From: an uncultured Clostridium sp.
Lineage (GTDB): Bacteria; Bacillota; Clostridia; TANB77; CAG-508
Direction: 5' to 3'
Length of the DNA: 43,186 bases
Assembly: GCA_947569365.1 (NCBI GenBank)
Contig: CANOSM010000015.1
Span: 1-43,186, forward strand
Shown: one piece after another, positions 1 to 8,550 of the stretch
Position numbering within the stretch: position 1 is the stretch's first letter
Layout of the letters: every line of letters starts with the position of its first letter
Program-made: the position numbers and the translations under genes
The notes under the pieces: generated by a model
Databases searched by the model: none
What the model was told of the DNA's origin: nothing
What the model saw: only the letters and a program-made list of their open reading frames with translations

Positions 1-1
1 T

Positions 2-130
2 TATAATAATCCTGAAAATGCTGTTTTAGGAGTTGCTTTTCATTCGTTTGAATGGTTATTTGTTAGGATAGCACCAGTTATACTTATTGTATCAATTGTT
101 GGTATTGTATTGACTCGAAAGAAAGTTTAA
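2..130 (+). CDS. C-terminal end of a membrane protein (partial)
   Basis: The window opens inside a reading frame that runs without a stop to TAA at 128-130. The 42 visible residues contain one hydrophobic stretch (VRIAPVILIVSIVGIVL) followed by a basic tail (TRKKV). This is the usual look of a final transmembrane helix with a positively charged cytoplasmic end. The start and any catalytic part lie outside the window, so I cannot assign a family. An inverted repeat and a terminator-like hairpin follow within 120 bases, so this gene probably ends its own transcription unit. Confidence 0.55.
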   Translation, partial: YNNPENAVLGVAFHSFEWLFVRIAPVILIVSIVGIVLTRKKV

Positions 131-181
131 AACTATTTGTAGCACAACTTATAATTTATAAATACCTAACCAAACAAAAGC

Positions 182-207
182 ATATTACATTATATATTAT
201 GTAATAT
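182..207. repeat. Perfect 9-bp inverted repeat
   Basis: ATATTACAT at 182-190 and ATGTAATAT at 199-207 are perfect inverted copies separated by 8 bases. It has no T-run of its own, so it is either an operator-like dyad or part of the termination region of the gene to its left. The AT-rich background makes chance possible. Confidence 0.4.
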
Positions 208-218
208 CATATAGTATA

Positions 219-253
219 AAAAAGACTAGAAATGAAAATTCTAATCTTTTTTT
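219..253. terminator. Rho-independent terminator-like hairpin
   Basis: AAAGACTAGAA and TTCTAATCTTT form a stem with one G-T wobble around the loop TGAAAA, followed by a run of T on the plus strand and preceded by a run of A. It could therefore act in both directions, ending the gene at 2-130 and the minus-strand gene at 359-829. Confidence 0.6.
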
Positions 254-358
254 ATTGAATATTGATTGAAAGTATTTTAAATATATCATATTAATAATCA
301 AAAAATTTAATAAAATATATATTTTATATTTTAAGTATGTTATATAAAGTAACTAATA

Positions 359-829
359 TTATTCAAATTCAGAAATATAATTCAATATATATTTTTCTTT
401 TGATTTATCTTTTATAAAGATTATACCATTCTTAATAGAAATATATTTAGAATATATAGAATTATTCAAATATTCATAAAAACTGGAAAATAAATTTTTG
501 TCTTTAGAATGTTTAACATTAATATATGTATGTTTAAACTTTTTATCTCTATTAACATTATTTTTAAGATATTTAGAATATAACTTTAATGATTGTATTT
601 CTGGAAAAGTAGATATTTCAATAGTGAAAGTATTATTAAAGAATGAAGAGGAAATTATAGAGAAATACTCAATGTCAATATCAATATACTCTTTTAAAAT
701 TAATTTAATACCAGAATCAATACAATATTCACAATTTGTTAAAAGATTGTGGATATTTATATGATAATGTTTAATTTCCTGTAAGTTTATTTCTAAAAAA
801 AGAAAAGAATCAGATTTAAAAATATTCAA
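359..829 (-). CDS. Hypothetical protein, unrecognised
   Basis: I do not recognise this protein of about 156 residues. It is rich in Ile, Lys, Asn, Phe and Tyr, with no signal peptide, obvious membrane helix or cysteine motif, and is probably cytoplasmic. The longest frame begins with GTG at 836-838, but that codon lies inside the Shine-Dalgarno sequence AGAGGTGA. The in-frame TTG at 827-829 sits at a proper distance and is the better start. It stands alone on the minus strand, divergent from the mre operon. A plus-strand open frame across the same bases (498-764) looks like its shadow, because it lacks a ribosome binding site and has poor composition. Reality of the gene is moderately supported; its function is unknown. 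Confidence 0.5.
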   Translation of the reverse strand: MNIFKSDSFLFLEINLQEIKHYHINIHNLLTNCEYCIDSGIKLILKEYIDIDIEYFSIISSSFFNNTFTIEISTFPEIQSLKLYSKYLKNNVNRDKKFKHTYINVKHSKDKNLFSSFYEYLNNSIYSKYISIKNGIIFIKDKSKEKYILNYISEFE

Positions 830-1010
830 AAAAATCACCTCTAATTATGTACTATTATATTTTAATTATACTATTTTAATATTATTAAATAAATGATAAA
901 AATATGGAAATACTGGTAGAATTTAATATTAAACTTAAGTTTATTAATCTATATTTATAAAAATAGGGTACATAATAAATAAAATAACTGTAACTTTATA
1001 TTAAATAAAC

Positions 1011-1039
1011 TTGAAAAAATTGCTGTATGCATATATAAT
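1011..1039 (+). promoter_or_regulatory. Sigma-A type promoter of the DUF4321-radC-mre operon
   Basis: TTGAAA at 1011-1016 and TATAAT at 1034-1039 are separated by exactly 17 bases, close to the housekeeping consensus. Transcription would start near 1046, about 40 bases before the first gene. No other promoter this good is visible before minC ends, so the shape and division genes probably share it. Confidence 0.75.
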
Positions 1040-1084
1040 ATCTATATTATAATCGGATTTCTGTAAATAAATGTGGAGGTAAAC

Positions 1085-1342
1085 ATGCTAACTAAGGAAA
1101 AAAGTATTTGGGTATTTTTAATTTTTGTATTATCAGGAATTGTATTAGGAGGATTATTAGGAGTATTAGCGGAAAAGATAAACTGGCTTTGGTGGCTAAG
1201 CTATGGAGAGCAGTTTGGATTTACAGAGCCTGTAATATTGGATTTGAGTGTACTTAAAGTTACATTTAGTTTATGGATAAAGATAAATGTTGCAAGTATA
1301 ATAGGTATGATTTTAGCAGTATTTGTATATAGAAAAATGTAA
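1085..1342 (+). CDS. DUF4321 family small membrane protein
   Basis: An 85-residue protein with two hydrophobic helices, roughly residues 8-30 and 60-80, flanking a Trp-rich segment (INWLWWLSYGEQFGF). The ending, IIGMILAVFVYRKM, is typical of the DUF4321 family. That family is known from Firmicutes, often directly upstream of radC and mreB, as here. Its role is not established; the location suggests a small envelope protein linked to cell-wall elongation. The frame is open from a GTG at 1073, but that GTG overlaps the Shine-Dalgarno GGAGG (1075-1079). The ATG at 1085, 5 bases after it, is the real start. Confidence 0.8.
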   Translation: MLTKEKSIWVFLIFVLSGIVLGGLLGVLAEKINWLWWLSYGEQFGFTEPVILDLSVLKVTFSLWIKINVASIIGMILAVFVYRKM

Positions 1343-1373
1343 AACTTGGGGACTATAAGAAAGGAGCACTAAG

Positions 1374-2054
1374 ATTAAATTACAAGAAATGCCTTTATCA
1401 GAAAGACCATATGAAAAATTAGAATTGTATGGAGAAAGTTTTTTATCAAACTCTGAATTATTAGCTATTATAATTGGTAGTGGTACTAAAGATGAAACAT
1501 CAATATCATTGGCACAAAGAGTATTAAATCTAGATGGATTAAAAGATAATAATCTAAGATTCCTTCAAAGCATATCTATTTCAGAATTAATGAAACTAAA
1601 AGGAATTGGAAAAGTAAAAGCAATTAGACTCAAGGCTTTAGGTGAAATCACTAAAAGAATTGAAAAACCTATAAAAAATGAAATATATATTAATTCATCT
1701 AAAGATGTAGCAAATTTATTAATGCCAGAAATGAGATTTGAAAAAAGAGAAATTGTAAAATTAATAATGCTAAATATAAAGAACAAAATTTTAAAAATTA
1801 TTAATGTTTCGATTGGTGGTACAAATTATGCAGTAATTGAACCAAAAAATATCTTAGCAGAACCAATTAAAATAGAAGCATCAAAGATAATACTAGTACA
1901 TAATCATCCCAGTGGAAACCCAAAACCAAGTATTGAAGATATTAATATAACAAATAGGTTGTATAATTGTTCAAAGATACTTGGAATTGAGTTATTAGAT
2001 CATATTGTTATAGGTGATGGTGTTTATGAAAGTATAAAATTTCAAAAATTTTAA
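1374..2054 (+). CDS. radC: RadC-family JAB-domain protein
   Basis: RadC family protein with the N-terminal signature LSERPYEKL, a helix-hairpin-helix-like segment (MKLKGIGKVKAIRLKAL) and the C-terminal JAB/MPN metal site HNHPSGNPKPS near residue 176, followed by a conserved Asp. The family is widespread and named for a repair phenotype that was later disputed, so its biochemical role is uncertain. An ATG exists at 1389, but it would begin directly at PLSERP with no Shine-Dalgarno nearby. An in-frame ATT at 1374 lies 7 bases after AAGGAG (1361-1366) and gives the usual RadC N-terminus (M-KLQEMPLSERP). I therefore propose ATT as the start, giving about 226 residues. It is the second gene of the operon, with mreB 14 bases downstream. 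Confidence 0.88.
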   Translation: MKLQEMPLSERPYEKLELYGESFLSNSELLAIIIGSGTKDETSISLAQRVLNLDGLKDNNLRFLQSISISELMKLKGIGKVKAIRLKALGEITKRIEKPIKNEIYINSSKDVANLLMPEMRFEKREIVKLIMLNIKNKILKIINVSIGGTNYAVIEPKNILAEPIKIEASKIILVHNHPSGNPKPSIEDINITNRLYNCSKILGIELLDHIVIGDGVYESIKFQKF

Positions 2055-2068
2055 ATTAGGGGGAAACA

Positions 2069-3091
2069 ATGAGCTTTTTTAATTTTTCAACAAGATGTTT
2101 GGGAATAGATCTTGGAACTACATCAACAATAGTTACTATGAAAGATAAAGGAATAATAATAAACGAAGCATCAGTTATCTCAATAGATAAAAAAACAGGA
2201 AATGTTATTGCTATAGGAAATGAAGCAAGAGAAATGATAGGAAGGACACCAGATAAGATTGAAGCTATAAGACCTGTGAAGAGTGGTGTTATTGCTAATT
2301 TAAAAGCAGCAGAATTAATGCTTAAGGAAATAATGAATAAAATAAATAGAAAATATGGATATGCAAGAACAAAAGTAATAATTGGAGTTCCTTCTGGGAT
2401 AACAGAAGTAGAGAAAAGAGCTGTAGAAGAAGCTATATATGCTGCAGGAGTAAGAGAAGTTTATTTAATAGATGAACCTTTAGCAGCTGCAATTGGAGCC
2501 AATATAAATATAGAAGAGCCAACAGGAAGCCTTATTGCAGATATTGGAAGCGGAACAACAGATGTAGCAGTAATCTCACTTGGTGGGATTGTAGTTAGCA
2601 ATTCAATAAGAGTGGGTGGAGATGATTTAGATAAAAATATAGTAGATTATATTAGAAAATATAAAAATTTAGAAATAAGTGAAATATGTGCAGAAAATAT
2701 AAAAATTATGATAGGGACAGTAGTACCTGGATTTGTTGAAGATATAGATATTAAAGGAAGAGACCTAAAGACTGGACTACCAAAAGAAATTACAATAACA
2801 TCTACACAAGTATTAGATGCAATAGAACCATCAATTCAAAAGATAGTATCAGCTATAAAATTTACACTAGAGAAAACTCCACCAGAGATAACTGCAGATA
2901 TCACAGAAAGAGGAATTTTACTAACAGGAGGAATAGCTAATCTAAAAGGTATGGAGGAGCTTGTTACATCAAAAACAGGAATAAATGCATATATTACTCA
3001 AGAGCCATTAAATACAGTAGTATATGGCACACAAAAAGCATTAGATAATGTAAATGTTTTAAGAAAATTACAATCTAAAAGGAGAAGATAG
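2069..3091 (+). CDS. mreB: Rod shape-determining protein MreB
   Basis: MreB is the bacterial actin homologue. It polymerises under the membrane and guides the elongasome (MreC, MreD, RodA, PBP2) during lateral wall synthesis. The actin-fold nucleotide motifs are visible: phosphate-1 GIDLGTTSTIV at residues 11-21, phosphate-2 DIGSGTTDVAVIS near 158, and LLTGGIANLKG near 288. The N-terminus SFFNFSTRCLGIDLG carries the short hydrophobic tip expected for membrane association. The 340-residue length is normal for the family. The start is ATG preceded by AGGGGGAA. mreC begins 2 bases after the stop. Confidence 0.96.
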   Translation: MSFFNFSTRCLGIDLGTTSTIVTMKDKGIIINEASVISIDKKTGNVIAIGNEAREMIGRTPDKIEAIRPVKSGVIANLKAAELMLKEIMNKINRKYGYARTKVIIGVPSGITEVEKRAVEEAIYAAGVREVYLIDEPLAAAIGANINIEEPTGSLIADIGSGTTDVAVISLGGIVVSNSIRVGGDDLDKNIVDYIRKYKNLEISEICAENIKIMIGTVVPGFVEDIDIKGRDLKTGLPKEITITSTQVLDAIEPSIQKIVSAIKFTLEKTPPEITADITERGILLTGGIANLKGMEELVTSKTGINAYITQEPLNTVVYGTQKALDNVNVLRKLQSKRRR

Positions 3092-3093
3092 GT

Positions 3094-3909
3094 ATGTATA
3101 AGACTAAACATGCAAGTGTAGTTGCTACAGTCATTACTATAGGGGTACTAGTTATGCTAGTTCTTTTAACAAATGTAGATATTAAACATGTATCATATTT
3201 CCAAAGTATATCAACAGTAATAATTAAACCAGTACAAAATGGATTTACGTATGTTAAAAATAAGATAACAGGTAATGATGCTTTTTTTACTGACTTAGAG
3301 ACTTTAAGAAAAGAAAATAAAGAGTTAAAAGAGCAGAATGGAAAGCTAGAAGAGCAATTAAGAGAATTAGAAATAATAAAAGCACAAAATGCAAGTCTTC
3401 AAGAGTATGCTGTATTAAAAGAAAAATATTCAACATATGACTCAATACCAGCTGAAATAATAGATAGAGATGTTAGTAATTATAGTAGTCAACTTGTTCT
3501 AAATATAGGCAAAAAACAGGGCGTAGATGTTGGTATGACAGTAATAGCTGAGGAGGGGCTTGTTGGACATGTAGTATCTGCTACAAATTCATCATCAACA
3601 GTCCAAGTAATTATAGACGCATCAAGTTCTGTAAGTGCAATGATTACAACATCATCAGAAAGTATTATATGTAAAGGATCAATTGAGAACAAATCAAAAC
3701 TTAGAGCTACTTATATAGATACATCATCTGAGATTCTAGTAGGTGATACAGTTGTAACTTCTGGAATAGGAGGAATATATCCTAAAGGGATTACAATAGG
3801 AACAATAAGTAGTGTAGTAAATACTAATAATTTAACTGATAGGTATGCGGTTATAGATACAGCTGTAGACTTTTCAAAGTTATATACAGTATTAGTTATA
3901 AAAAATTAA
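3094..3909 (+). CDS. mreC: Rod shape-determining protein MreC
   Basis: MreC is a bitopic membrane protein that links MreB inside the cell to PBP2 outside. Here a short basic N-terminus is followed by one membrane helix (residues 8-25). A heptad-rich coiled coil follows at about 68-105 (LRKENKELKEQNGKLEEQL). The C-terminal beta domain, from about 120, has the family motifs VGMTVIAEEGLVGHV and VVTSGIGGIYPKGI. The length of 271 residues is normal. It is directly downstream of mreB and 9 bases upstream of mreD, so the three are co-transcribed and probably translationally coupled. Confidence 0.93.
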   Translation: MYKTKHASVVATVITIGVLVMLVLLTNVDIKHVSYFQSISTVIIKPVQNGFTYVKNKITGNDAFFTDLETLRKENKELKEQNGKLEEQLRELEIIKAQNASLQEYAVLKEKYSTYDSIPAEIIDRDVSNYSSQLVLNIGKKQGVDVGMTVIAEEGLVGHVVSATNSSSTVQVIIDASSSVSAMITTSSESIICKGSIENKSKLRATYIDTSSEILVGDTVVTSGIGGIYPKGITIGTISSVVNTNNLTDRYAVIDTAVDFSKLYTVLVIKN

Positions 3910-3918
3910 GGAGTAGTT

Positions 3919-4455
3919 ATGAGAAAAGTGTTAATAGGGGTAATAACTTACTTTGTATTTTTAATGATATATTTTTTACATGCTAATTTCTTTAATTGGT
4001 TTACAATTGCAGGAATTTCTCCAAATTTATTTATAATATTAGTAATATTTTTGGGATTATTTTCAAGTAACTATTTTACATTAATTATGTCTGTAATAAT
4101 AGGACTTACTATAGATTTTGAAATTGGAAAACATGCAATTGGAACAACTGCTATTATGCTTGTTATTATTGGAGTATTTGCAGGATACTTGGACAAAAAC
4201 TTTTCAAAAGATAGCAAAATTACAATATTAATTATGGTAATACTAGGAACAATAATATATGAAGTTGGATTATACATATTAAATATATTCGTATTTAAAT
4301 TTGAATCAGAAATGGGAATATTCATAAGAAAACTTATTATTGAAGTTATTTATAATGCTATACTTACTATTATTTTATATACACCAATAAGAAAGATAGG
4401 AAACATAATGGAAAGAGAATTTAAAGAGCGAAACATATTAACTAGATATTTTTAA
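3919..4455 (+). CDS. mreD: Rod shape-determining protein MreD
   Basis: MreD is an integral membrane component of the elongasome. The protein is 178 residues long and almost entirely hydrophobic, with about five or six membrane helices. It has the family's typical acidic/Gly motif after the second helix (LTIDFEIGKHAIGTTA) and a charged C-terminus (REFKERNILTRYF). Start ATG follows AAGGAG at normal distance. Position between mreC and the PBP2 gene makes the assignment firm despite the low sequence conservation of this family. Confidence 0.88.
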   Translation: MRKVLIGVITYFVFLMIYFLHANFFNWFTIAGISPNLFIILVIFLGLFSSNYFTLIMSVIIGLTIDFEIGKHAIGTTAIMLVIIGVFAGYLDKNFSKDSKITILIMVILGTIIYEVGLYILNIFVFKFESEMGIFIRKLIIEVIYNAILTIILYTPIRKIGNIMEREFKERNILTRYF

Positions 4456-4495
4456 ATATAAAAAATAAAACAGCAATAGGAAAGAGGTGATGTCT

Positions 4496-6586
4496 TTGAA
4501 TAATAAATCTGAATTAGAAAGAGCTAATTTTAGATTTAACATAGTTACAACACTTGTATATGCAATAGGTGTAATACTTCTTATACAGTTATTTAATCTT
4601 CAAATAATACATGGAAGCGAATATAGGGAAACATCAAATACAAAATTATCTAGAGAAGTAACTATAGAAGCTGCTAGAGGAAAAATATATGATAGAACAG
4701 GAACTATTTTAGCAAATACAAAAATGGGATTTAATGTAGAACTATTTAAAACAAAAGTTAGTGAAGAAGAATTAAATAATGCATTACTAATATTTAGTCA
4801 GATATTAGAGTCAAACGGAGATAAACATATAGATGAACTTCCTATAACAGTTGAACCATTTAATTATTTGATAAAAGGAGAAGAACTTGCAAAATGGAAG
4901 GAAACAAACAAAATAAATTCAGCTGCGACTGCAGAAGAGGCATTTTTAATATTAAAAGATAAATATCTAATAAAGGAAGAAGATAATAAGAAAGCAAGAA
5001 AAATATTATGTCTTAGATATACAATTGACTTGACAGGATATACAGCTACAAAACCTATAGAAGTAGCAACAAAAATATCAAGAAAAAGCGCACTTCAAAT
5101 AGAAGAAAGAAATGGAGATCTTGCTGGAATTGCTATAGATGTACAATCTGAGAGAGTCTACCCTCAAAGAAATTTAGCATCACACATTATAGGATATATG
5201 GGAAAGATCAATGAAGACGAATATAATGCTAATAAAGAAGCATATAAAAAGGATGATCATATAGGAAAGACAGGAATCGAGAACTTATTTGAGAAATATT
5301 TAAAAGGGATAAATGGAACAAAAGAAATTGATATGGCTGTAGATGGAACGATAACAGGAGAATATACTACTAAAGACGCAATAGGTGGTTCGAGTATAGT
5401 ACTTACAATTGACGCAAATCTTCAATATATAACAGAGAAAGCATTAGAAAAAAATATTCAGAAGATCAGATCAGGAGGATTTAGAAAAAAGTATAAGGCT
5501 CAAGGTGGTGCAGCAGTAGTACTAAATGTAAAAACAGGTGAAGTACTTGCAATGGCGAGCTATCCAGATTATAATCCACAAGATTATATAAATGGAATTT
5601 CAGCAGAAAAATTAAAAGCTTATAATAAAAATTCAGCAATGTTAAATAGAGCAATTCAAGGTACATATGCACCAGGTTCAATATTTAAAATGGTAACAGC
5701 AATAGCGGGACTTCAAGAAGGAAAGATTAATACAAATACAGAGATATATGATAGTGGTGTATATCCAAGAGCACACAGACCAGAATGTTGGATTTATACA
5801 AGTCATCATTATGGACACAGAAACTTAAATGTAGTTGGAGCACTAGAGAAATCTTGTAACTATTTCTTTTATGAAACTGGATATAGGTTAGGAATAGAAA
5901 AATTATCAAAATATGCAAAAGCTTTTGGACTTGGATATAAAACTGGAATAGAACTTCCATATGAACAAGCAGGAACAGTAGCATCAGATGAATCTGCTAA
6001 AGCAAATAATGAAACAATGACTGTAGGAGGACTACTATCAGCTGCTATTGGACAAAGTTATAATGATTTTACACCTATGCAAATGGCAAAATATATAGCG
6101 ATGGTATCAAATGGAGGAAAAGCAGTAAATCCTACTCTTATAAAAAATATTGTTTCATCAGATGGAAAACAAATATCATCAAAAGAAATCGAATCATATG
6201 TAAATGAGAAACTAGGACTTTCAGAACAAAATGTAACAAAAGATGTAAAAATAGAAGAAGAAAATATCAAGGCTGTGCGCAGAGGAATGAAATCAGTTAC
6301 AACAGATGAAGGAGGTACAGCATATTCAATATTCCAAGATTTTGATATAGAAGTAGGAGGAAAAACTGGTTCAACAGAAGCTGGAAATTGGGTAAATGCA
6401 TGGTTTGCAGGATTTGCACCTTATGATGATCCTGAAATAGCTGTAGTTGTTCTAGTTGAAAATGGAGGACATGGTTATTATACAGCAGAGGTAGTAAGAG
6501 ATATAATCGGAGAATATTTTGGAATGAACACAGAAGAAATAAAAGAAGATGTATCAGCAAAAGGAGAAACAGAAGCCTATAGATAA
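4496..6586 (+). CDS. mrdA: Penicillin-binding protein 2 (elongasome transpeptidase)
   Basis: This class B penicillin-binding protein cross-links peptidoglycan during elongation, with MreBCD and RodA. It has one N-terminal membrane anchor (about residues 14-37, VTTLVYAIGVILLIQLF) and a PBP dimerisation/pedestal domain beginning at REVTIEAARGKIYDRTG. The C-terminal transpeptidase domain carries all three catalytic motifs: SIFK near residue 395, SCN near 452 and KTG near 622. About 697 residues is normal. The longest frame starts with GTG at 4487, inside the Shine-Dalgarno AGAGGTGA. ATG at 4490 also lies within it, so TTG at 4496 is the likeliest start. No fusion or truncation is visible. Confidence 0.93.
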   Translation: MNNKSELERANFRFNIVTTLVYAIGVILLIQLFNLQIIHGSEYRETSNTKLSREVTIEAARGKIYDRTGTILANTKMGFNVELFKTKVSEEELNNALLIFSQILESNGDKHIDELPITVEPFNYLIKGEELAKWKETNKINSAATAEEAFLILKDKYLIKEEDNKKARKILCLRYTIDLTGYTATKPIEVATKISRKSALQIEERNGDLAGIAIDVQSERVYPQRNLASHIIGYMGKINEDEYNANKEAYKKDDHIGKTGIENLFEKYLKGINGTKEIDMAVDGTITGEYTTKDAIGGSSIVLTIDANLQYITEKALEKNIQKIRSGGFRKKYKAQGGAAVVLNVKTGEVLAMASYPDYNPQDYINGISAEKLKAYNKNSAMLNRAIQGTYAPGSIFKMVTAIAGLQEGKINTNTEIYDSGVYPRAHRPECWIYTSHHYGHRNLNVVGALEKSCNYFFYETGYRLGIEKLSKYAKAFGLGYKTGIELPYEQAGTVASDESAKANNETMTVGGLLSAAIGQSYNDFTPMQMAKYIAMVSNGGKAVNPTLIKNIVSSDGKQISSKEIESYVNEKLGLSEQNVTKDVKIEEENIKAVRRGMKSVTTDEGGTAYSIFQDFDIEVGGKTGSTEAGNWVNAWFAGFAPYDDPEIAVVVLVENGGHGYYTAEVVRDIIGEYFGMNTEEIKEDVSAKGETEAYR

Positions 6587-6637
6587 AATAATAAATAATT
6601 AAGTTTTAAGTTTAACTTAAATATGAAAGGATGTTAT

Positions 6638-7435
6638 ATGAAATCAAAAGTAAAAATAATACAATTAAAAAATGAAGTTTTAATAACAATAAGAAGAGCA
6701 GAAATGAATGAGATTTTGTACTGCATAGGAAATAAAGAATATAAGTTAAAAAGAATATATGATAATGCAAGAGAGAGATTAAAGATAAGAATTGTTAGTA
6801 GAGAAAATTCGTTTAAACCAGTAGATAAAGAAAAAATAAAAAGAGCACTTTTAAATATTGTTCAAACAGAAATAAAATTTGATGAAGGTGAAAAGAAAAC
6901 AAATACTATACAAGAAGAAAAACATGAAATAGAGAATAATGAAGAACAAGCAAATAATGATAACAAAGATGAAACTATAAATATCGAAGAAAATAGTAAA
7001 AAAGAAGAAAATGATTTTAAAGTAGAAGAAATCAATATTGAAAAGGAAGAAGATCTAGGATTACATGCAATAAAAAGTACTTTTGAAAGAGCAGTAGATA
7101 CATCAGAAACAAAGTTTATACATGGAAATTTACGTTCAGGACAAAGGGAGGAATTTGTTGGTAGTGTAGTCATTATTGGGGATGTAAATTATGGCGCAGA
7201 AGTTATAGCAGGAGAGAATATAGTAGTAACTGGTACTATTAGAGGAATTGCACATGCAGGAGCTAATGGAAATAAAAAAGCTATAATAGCAAGTCATGCT
7301 ATAGATTGTACTCAAGTAAGAATAGCAAATGTTGTTAAAGAATTAAAAGATACAGAAGGAAAATTAGCATTTATATATTTACAAAATGATGATATTATAA
7401 TAGACTTTTCAAGTACGAAAAGTATAAATGAATAA
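6638..7435 (+). CDS. minC: Septum site-determining protein MinC
   Basis: MinC inhibits FtsZ assembly away from midcell and is normally recruited to the membrane by MinD. The C-terminal beta-helix domain is unmistakable: HGNLRSGQ, then GDVNYGAEVIAGENIVVTG, then GTIRGIAHAGANGNKKA, and QVRIANVV. The N-terminal domain (residues 1-85) is more divergent. Between them, about residues 90-145, lies an unusually long acidic linker of Glu, Asn and Lys. The start at 6638 is chosen because AAAGG precedes it by 7 bases; an earlier in-frame ATG at 6623 has no site. Many Firmicutes have minD next, but here a terminator follows instead. Confidence 0.9.
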   Translation: MKSKVKIIQLKNEVLITIRRAEMNEILYCIGNKEYKLKRIYDNARERLKIRIVSRENSFKPVDKEKIKRALLNIVQTEIKFDEGEKKTNTIQEEKHEIENNEEQANNDNKDETINIEENSKKEENDFKVEEINIEKEEDLGLHAIKSTFERAVDTSETKFIHGNLRSGQREEFVGSVVIIGDVNYGAEVIAGENIVVTGTIRGIAHAGANGNKKAIIASHAIDCTQVRIANVVKELKDTEGKLAFIYLQNDDIIIDFSSTKSINE

Positions 7436-7445
7436 GTGGAAATAA

Positions 7446-7483
7446 CAAAAAGAAGACCTTTTATATAAAGGTTTTTCTTTTTG
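7446..7483 (+). terminator. Terminator after minC
   Basis: AAAAGAAGACCTTT and AAAGGTTTTTCTTTT pair around TATAT, ending in a T-run. This closes the mre-min operon and shows that nothing further right is co-transcribed with minC from the same promoter. Confidence 0.8.
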
Positions 7484-7825
7484 TATAAATTCATAATAAA
7501 TTATTAAGATTTATTTTTGAATATATAGACATTCTAATTGTATTATTTTAGGTAGTATAAAAAATATAAAAATTATTAACATTTATTTTATATCAATTAC
7601 ATGTGCTATTATTATACAATTTAAAAGATAGATAGCTTTTAGGGCTATTACTTTTTTAATAATTGATTTATTAATTAAGGATAGTAAATTGTGAGTAGCA
7701 ATGATATTTTCTAACTCATTAGCAATGTAATTAAAAACATTTTCTATTTTTCTTTTAAAACTTTTTCTATATTGGAGTTTATATTTATTTTATTATTACT
7801 TTATACAAACTTTGATAATTTATCA
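7484..7825. other. Intergenic region with no convincing gene
   Basis: About 340 bases between two convergent transcription units. On the minus strand a frame of about 60 codons stays open (it could encode ENVFNYIANELENIIATHNL and more) but has no start codon or ribosome binding site. I see no tRNA, hairpin terminator or repeat beyond AT-rich simple sequence. It may be decayed coding sequence. Confidence 0.35.
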
Positions 7826-8155
7826 TCACTTATCTAATAATAAAAGGAATAATACTCCTATAAGCATTATATTAGAATTAAAATCATTTTTTATCAAAAG
7901 ATATATTAAGCCCATAATAAGTAAATCTTCTAGTGGCAAAGAATTAACTAAATCTATAATACTATTGTTAGAATTATTCTTCTTATCAGGTTCAGGAAGA
8001 GCTTTAATATCTTGTTTTATAACATCATTTGAAGGTATGACATCATTATTATATGTAAGTTCTTTTTTTAGATGAGGAATTTGATTAAAATGTCTATAAC
8101 CATACGGATGATTAAATTTGGAATGAAAATTCATATTATAATTCATATTAGGCAT
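7826..8155 (-). CDS. Small protein with hydrophobic C-terminus, unknown function
   Basis: About 109 residues from ATG at 8153-8155. A TTG two codons upstream (8159-8161) lies nearer the Shine-Dalgarno GGTGGTG and is an alternative start. The N-terminal half is rich in Asn, Tyr, His and Met (MPNMNYNMNFHSKFNHPYGY). The middle is polar, and the end is two short hydrophobic stretches (PLEDLLIMGLIYLLI and NIMLIGVLFLLLLDK). The LEDLLxxxLIxLL...LLLxxLLxLLL pattern resembles small uncharacterised proteins I associate with spore-forming Clostridia, but I cannot name a family. It is the last gene of a three-gene minus-strand unit. Its start lies 7 bases past the previous stop, or overlaps it if the upstream start is used. 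Confidence 0.6.
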   Translation of the reverse strand: MPNMNYNMNFHSKFNHPYGYRHFNQIPHLKKELTYNNDVIPSNDVIKQDIKALPEPDKKNNSNNSIIDLVNSLPLEDLLIMGLIYLLIKNDFNSNIMLIGVLFLLLLDK

Positions 8156-8162
8156 AAACAAT

Positions 8163-8549
8163 TTAATCACCACCAAAAAGGTCTAAATTTTCAAAAAGTT
8201 CAGCAATTTTTAACATTTGAGTGTATTTGTCTAATTTTTCTTGCCTAGATTTTCTAAGGAAAGGTTTTAGAGACATTAATAATTGAACATTTTGAGAATT
8301 TGCATTTTTATATTTACTCATTAAATTTTTTATCTTTAGAATTGTAGAAATATCAATAAAATCAGGAATTTCAGAAGAATTGCTTGTATTATTTGAATTA
8401 TTTTCGCTATTATTATCATCTGTCCCATTAGATTGGTTATTAGTTGAACTTTCTGAATTACTATTTTGAAAGTTATTCAATAAGTCATTTATATCAATAT
8501 TTTTTTCTTTTAATATACTTGAAAATTCATTAAGCAATTCTTCATTCAT
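8163..8549 (-). CDS. Small Ser/Asn-rich protein with helical C-terminus, unknown function
   Basis: A 128-residue soluble protein. Residues 1-30 form a predicted helix (MNEELLNEFSSILKEKN), followed by a low-complexity Ser/Asn linker at about 30-60. The C-terminal helical block contains QLLMSLKPFLRKSRQEKLDK and ends ELFENLDLFGGD. The LLxxLKPFLxxxRQEKLDxxxxxL block recalls a widespread family of small Firmicute proteins often found near sporulation genes. That link is from memory and not demonstrated here. It overlaps neither neighbour but is packed tightly: its ATG lies 1 base after the stop of the 49-residue gene upstream. Confidence 0.65.
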   Translation of the reverse strand: MNEELLNEFSSILKEKNIDINDLLNNFQNSNSESSTNNQSNGTDDNNSENNSNNTSNSSEIPDFIDISTILKIKNLMSKYKNANSQNVQLLMSLKPFLRKSRQEKLDKYTQMLKIAELFENLDLFGGD

Positions 8550-8550
8550 A

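Noticed and set aside
498..764. Plus-strand open frame of 88 codons
   Set aside because: It overlaps the minus-strand gene at 359-829, has no ribosome binding site and atypical composition; treated as a shadow.
7560..7790. Minus-strand open frame of about 60 codons
   Set aside because: No start codon or ribosome binding site; open frames of this length are expected in AT-rich DNA.
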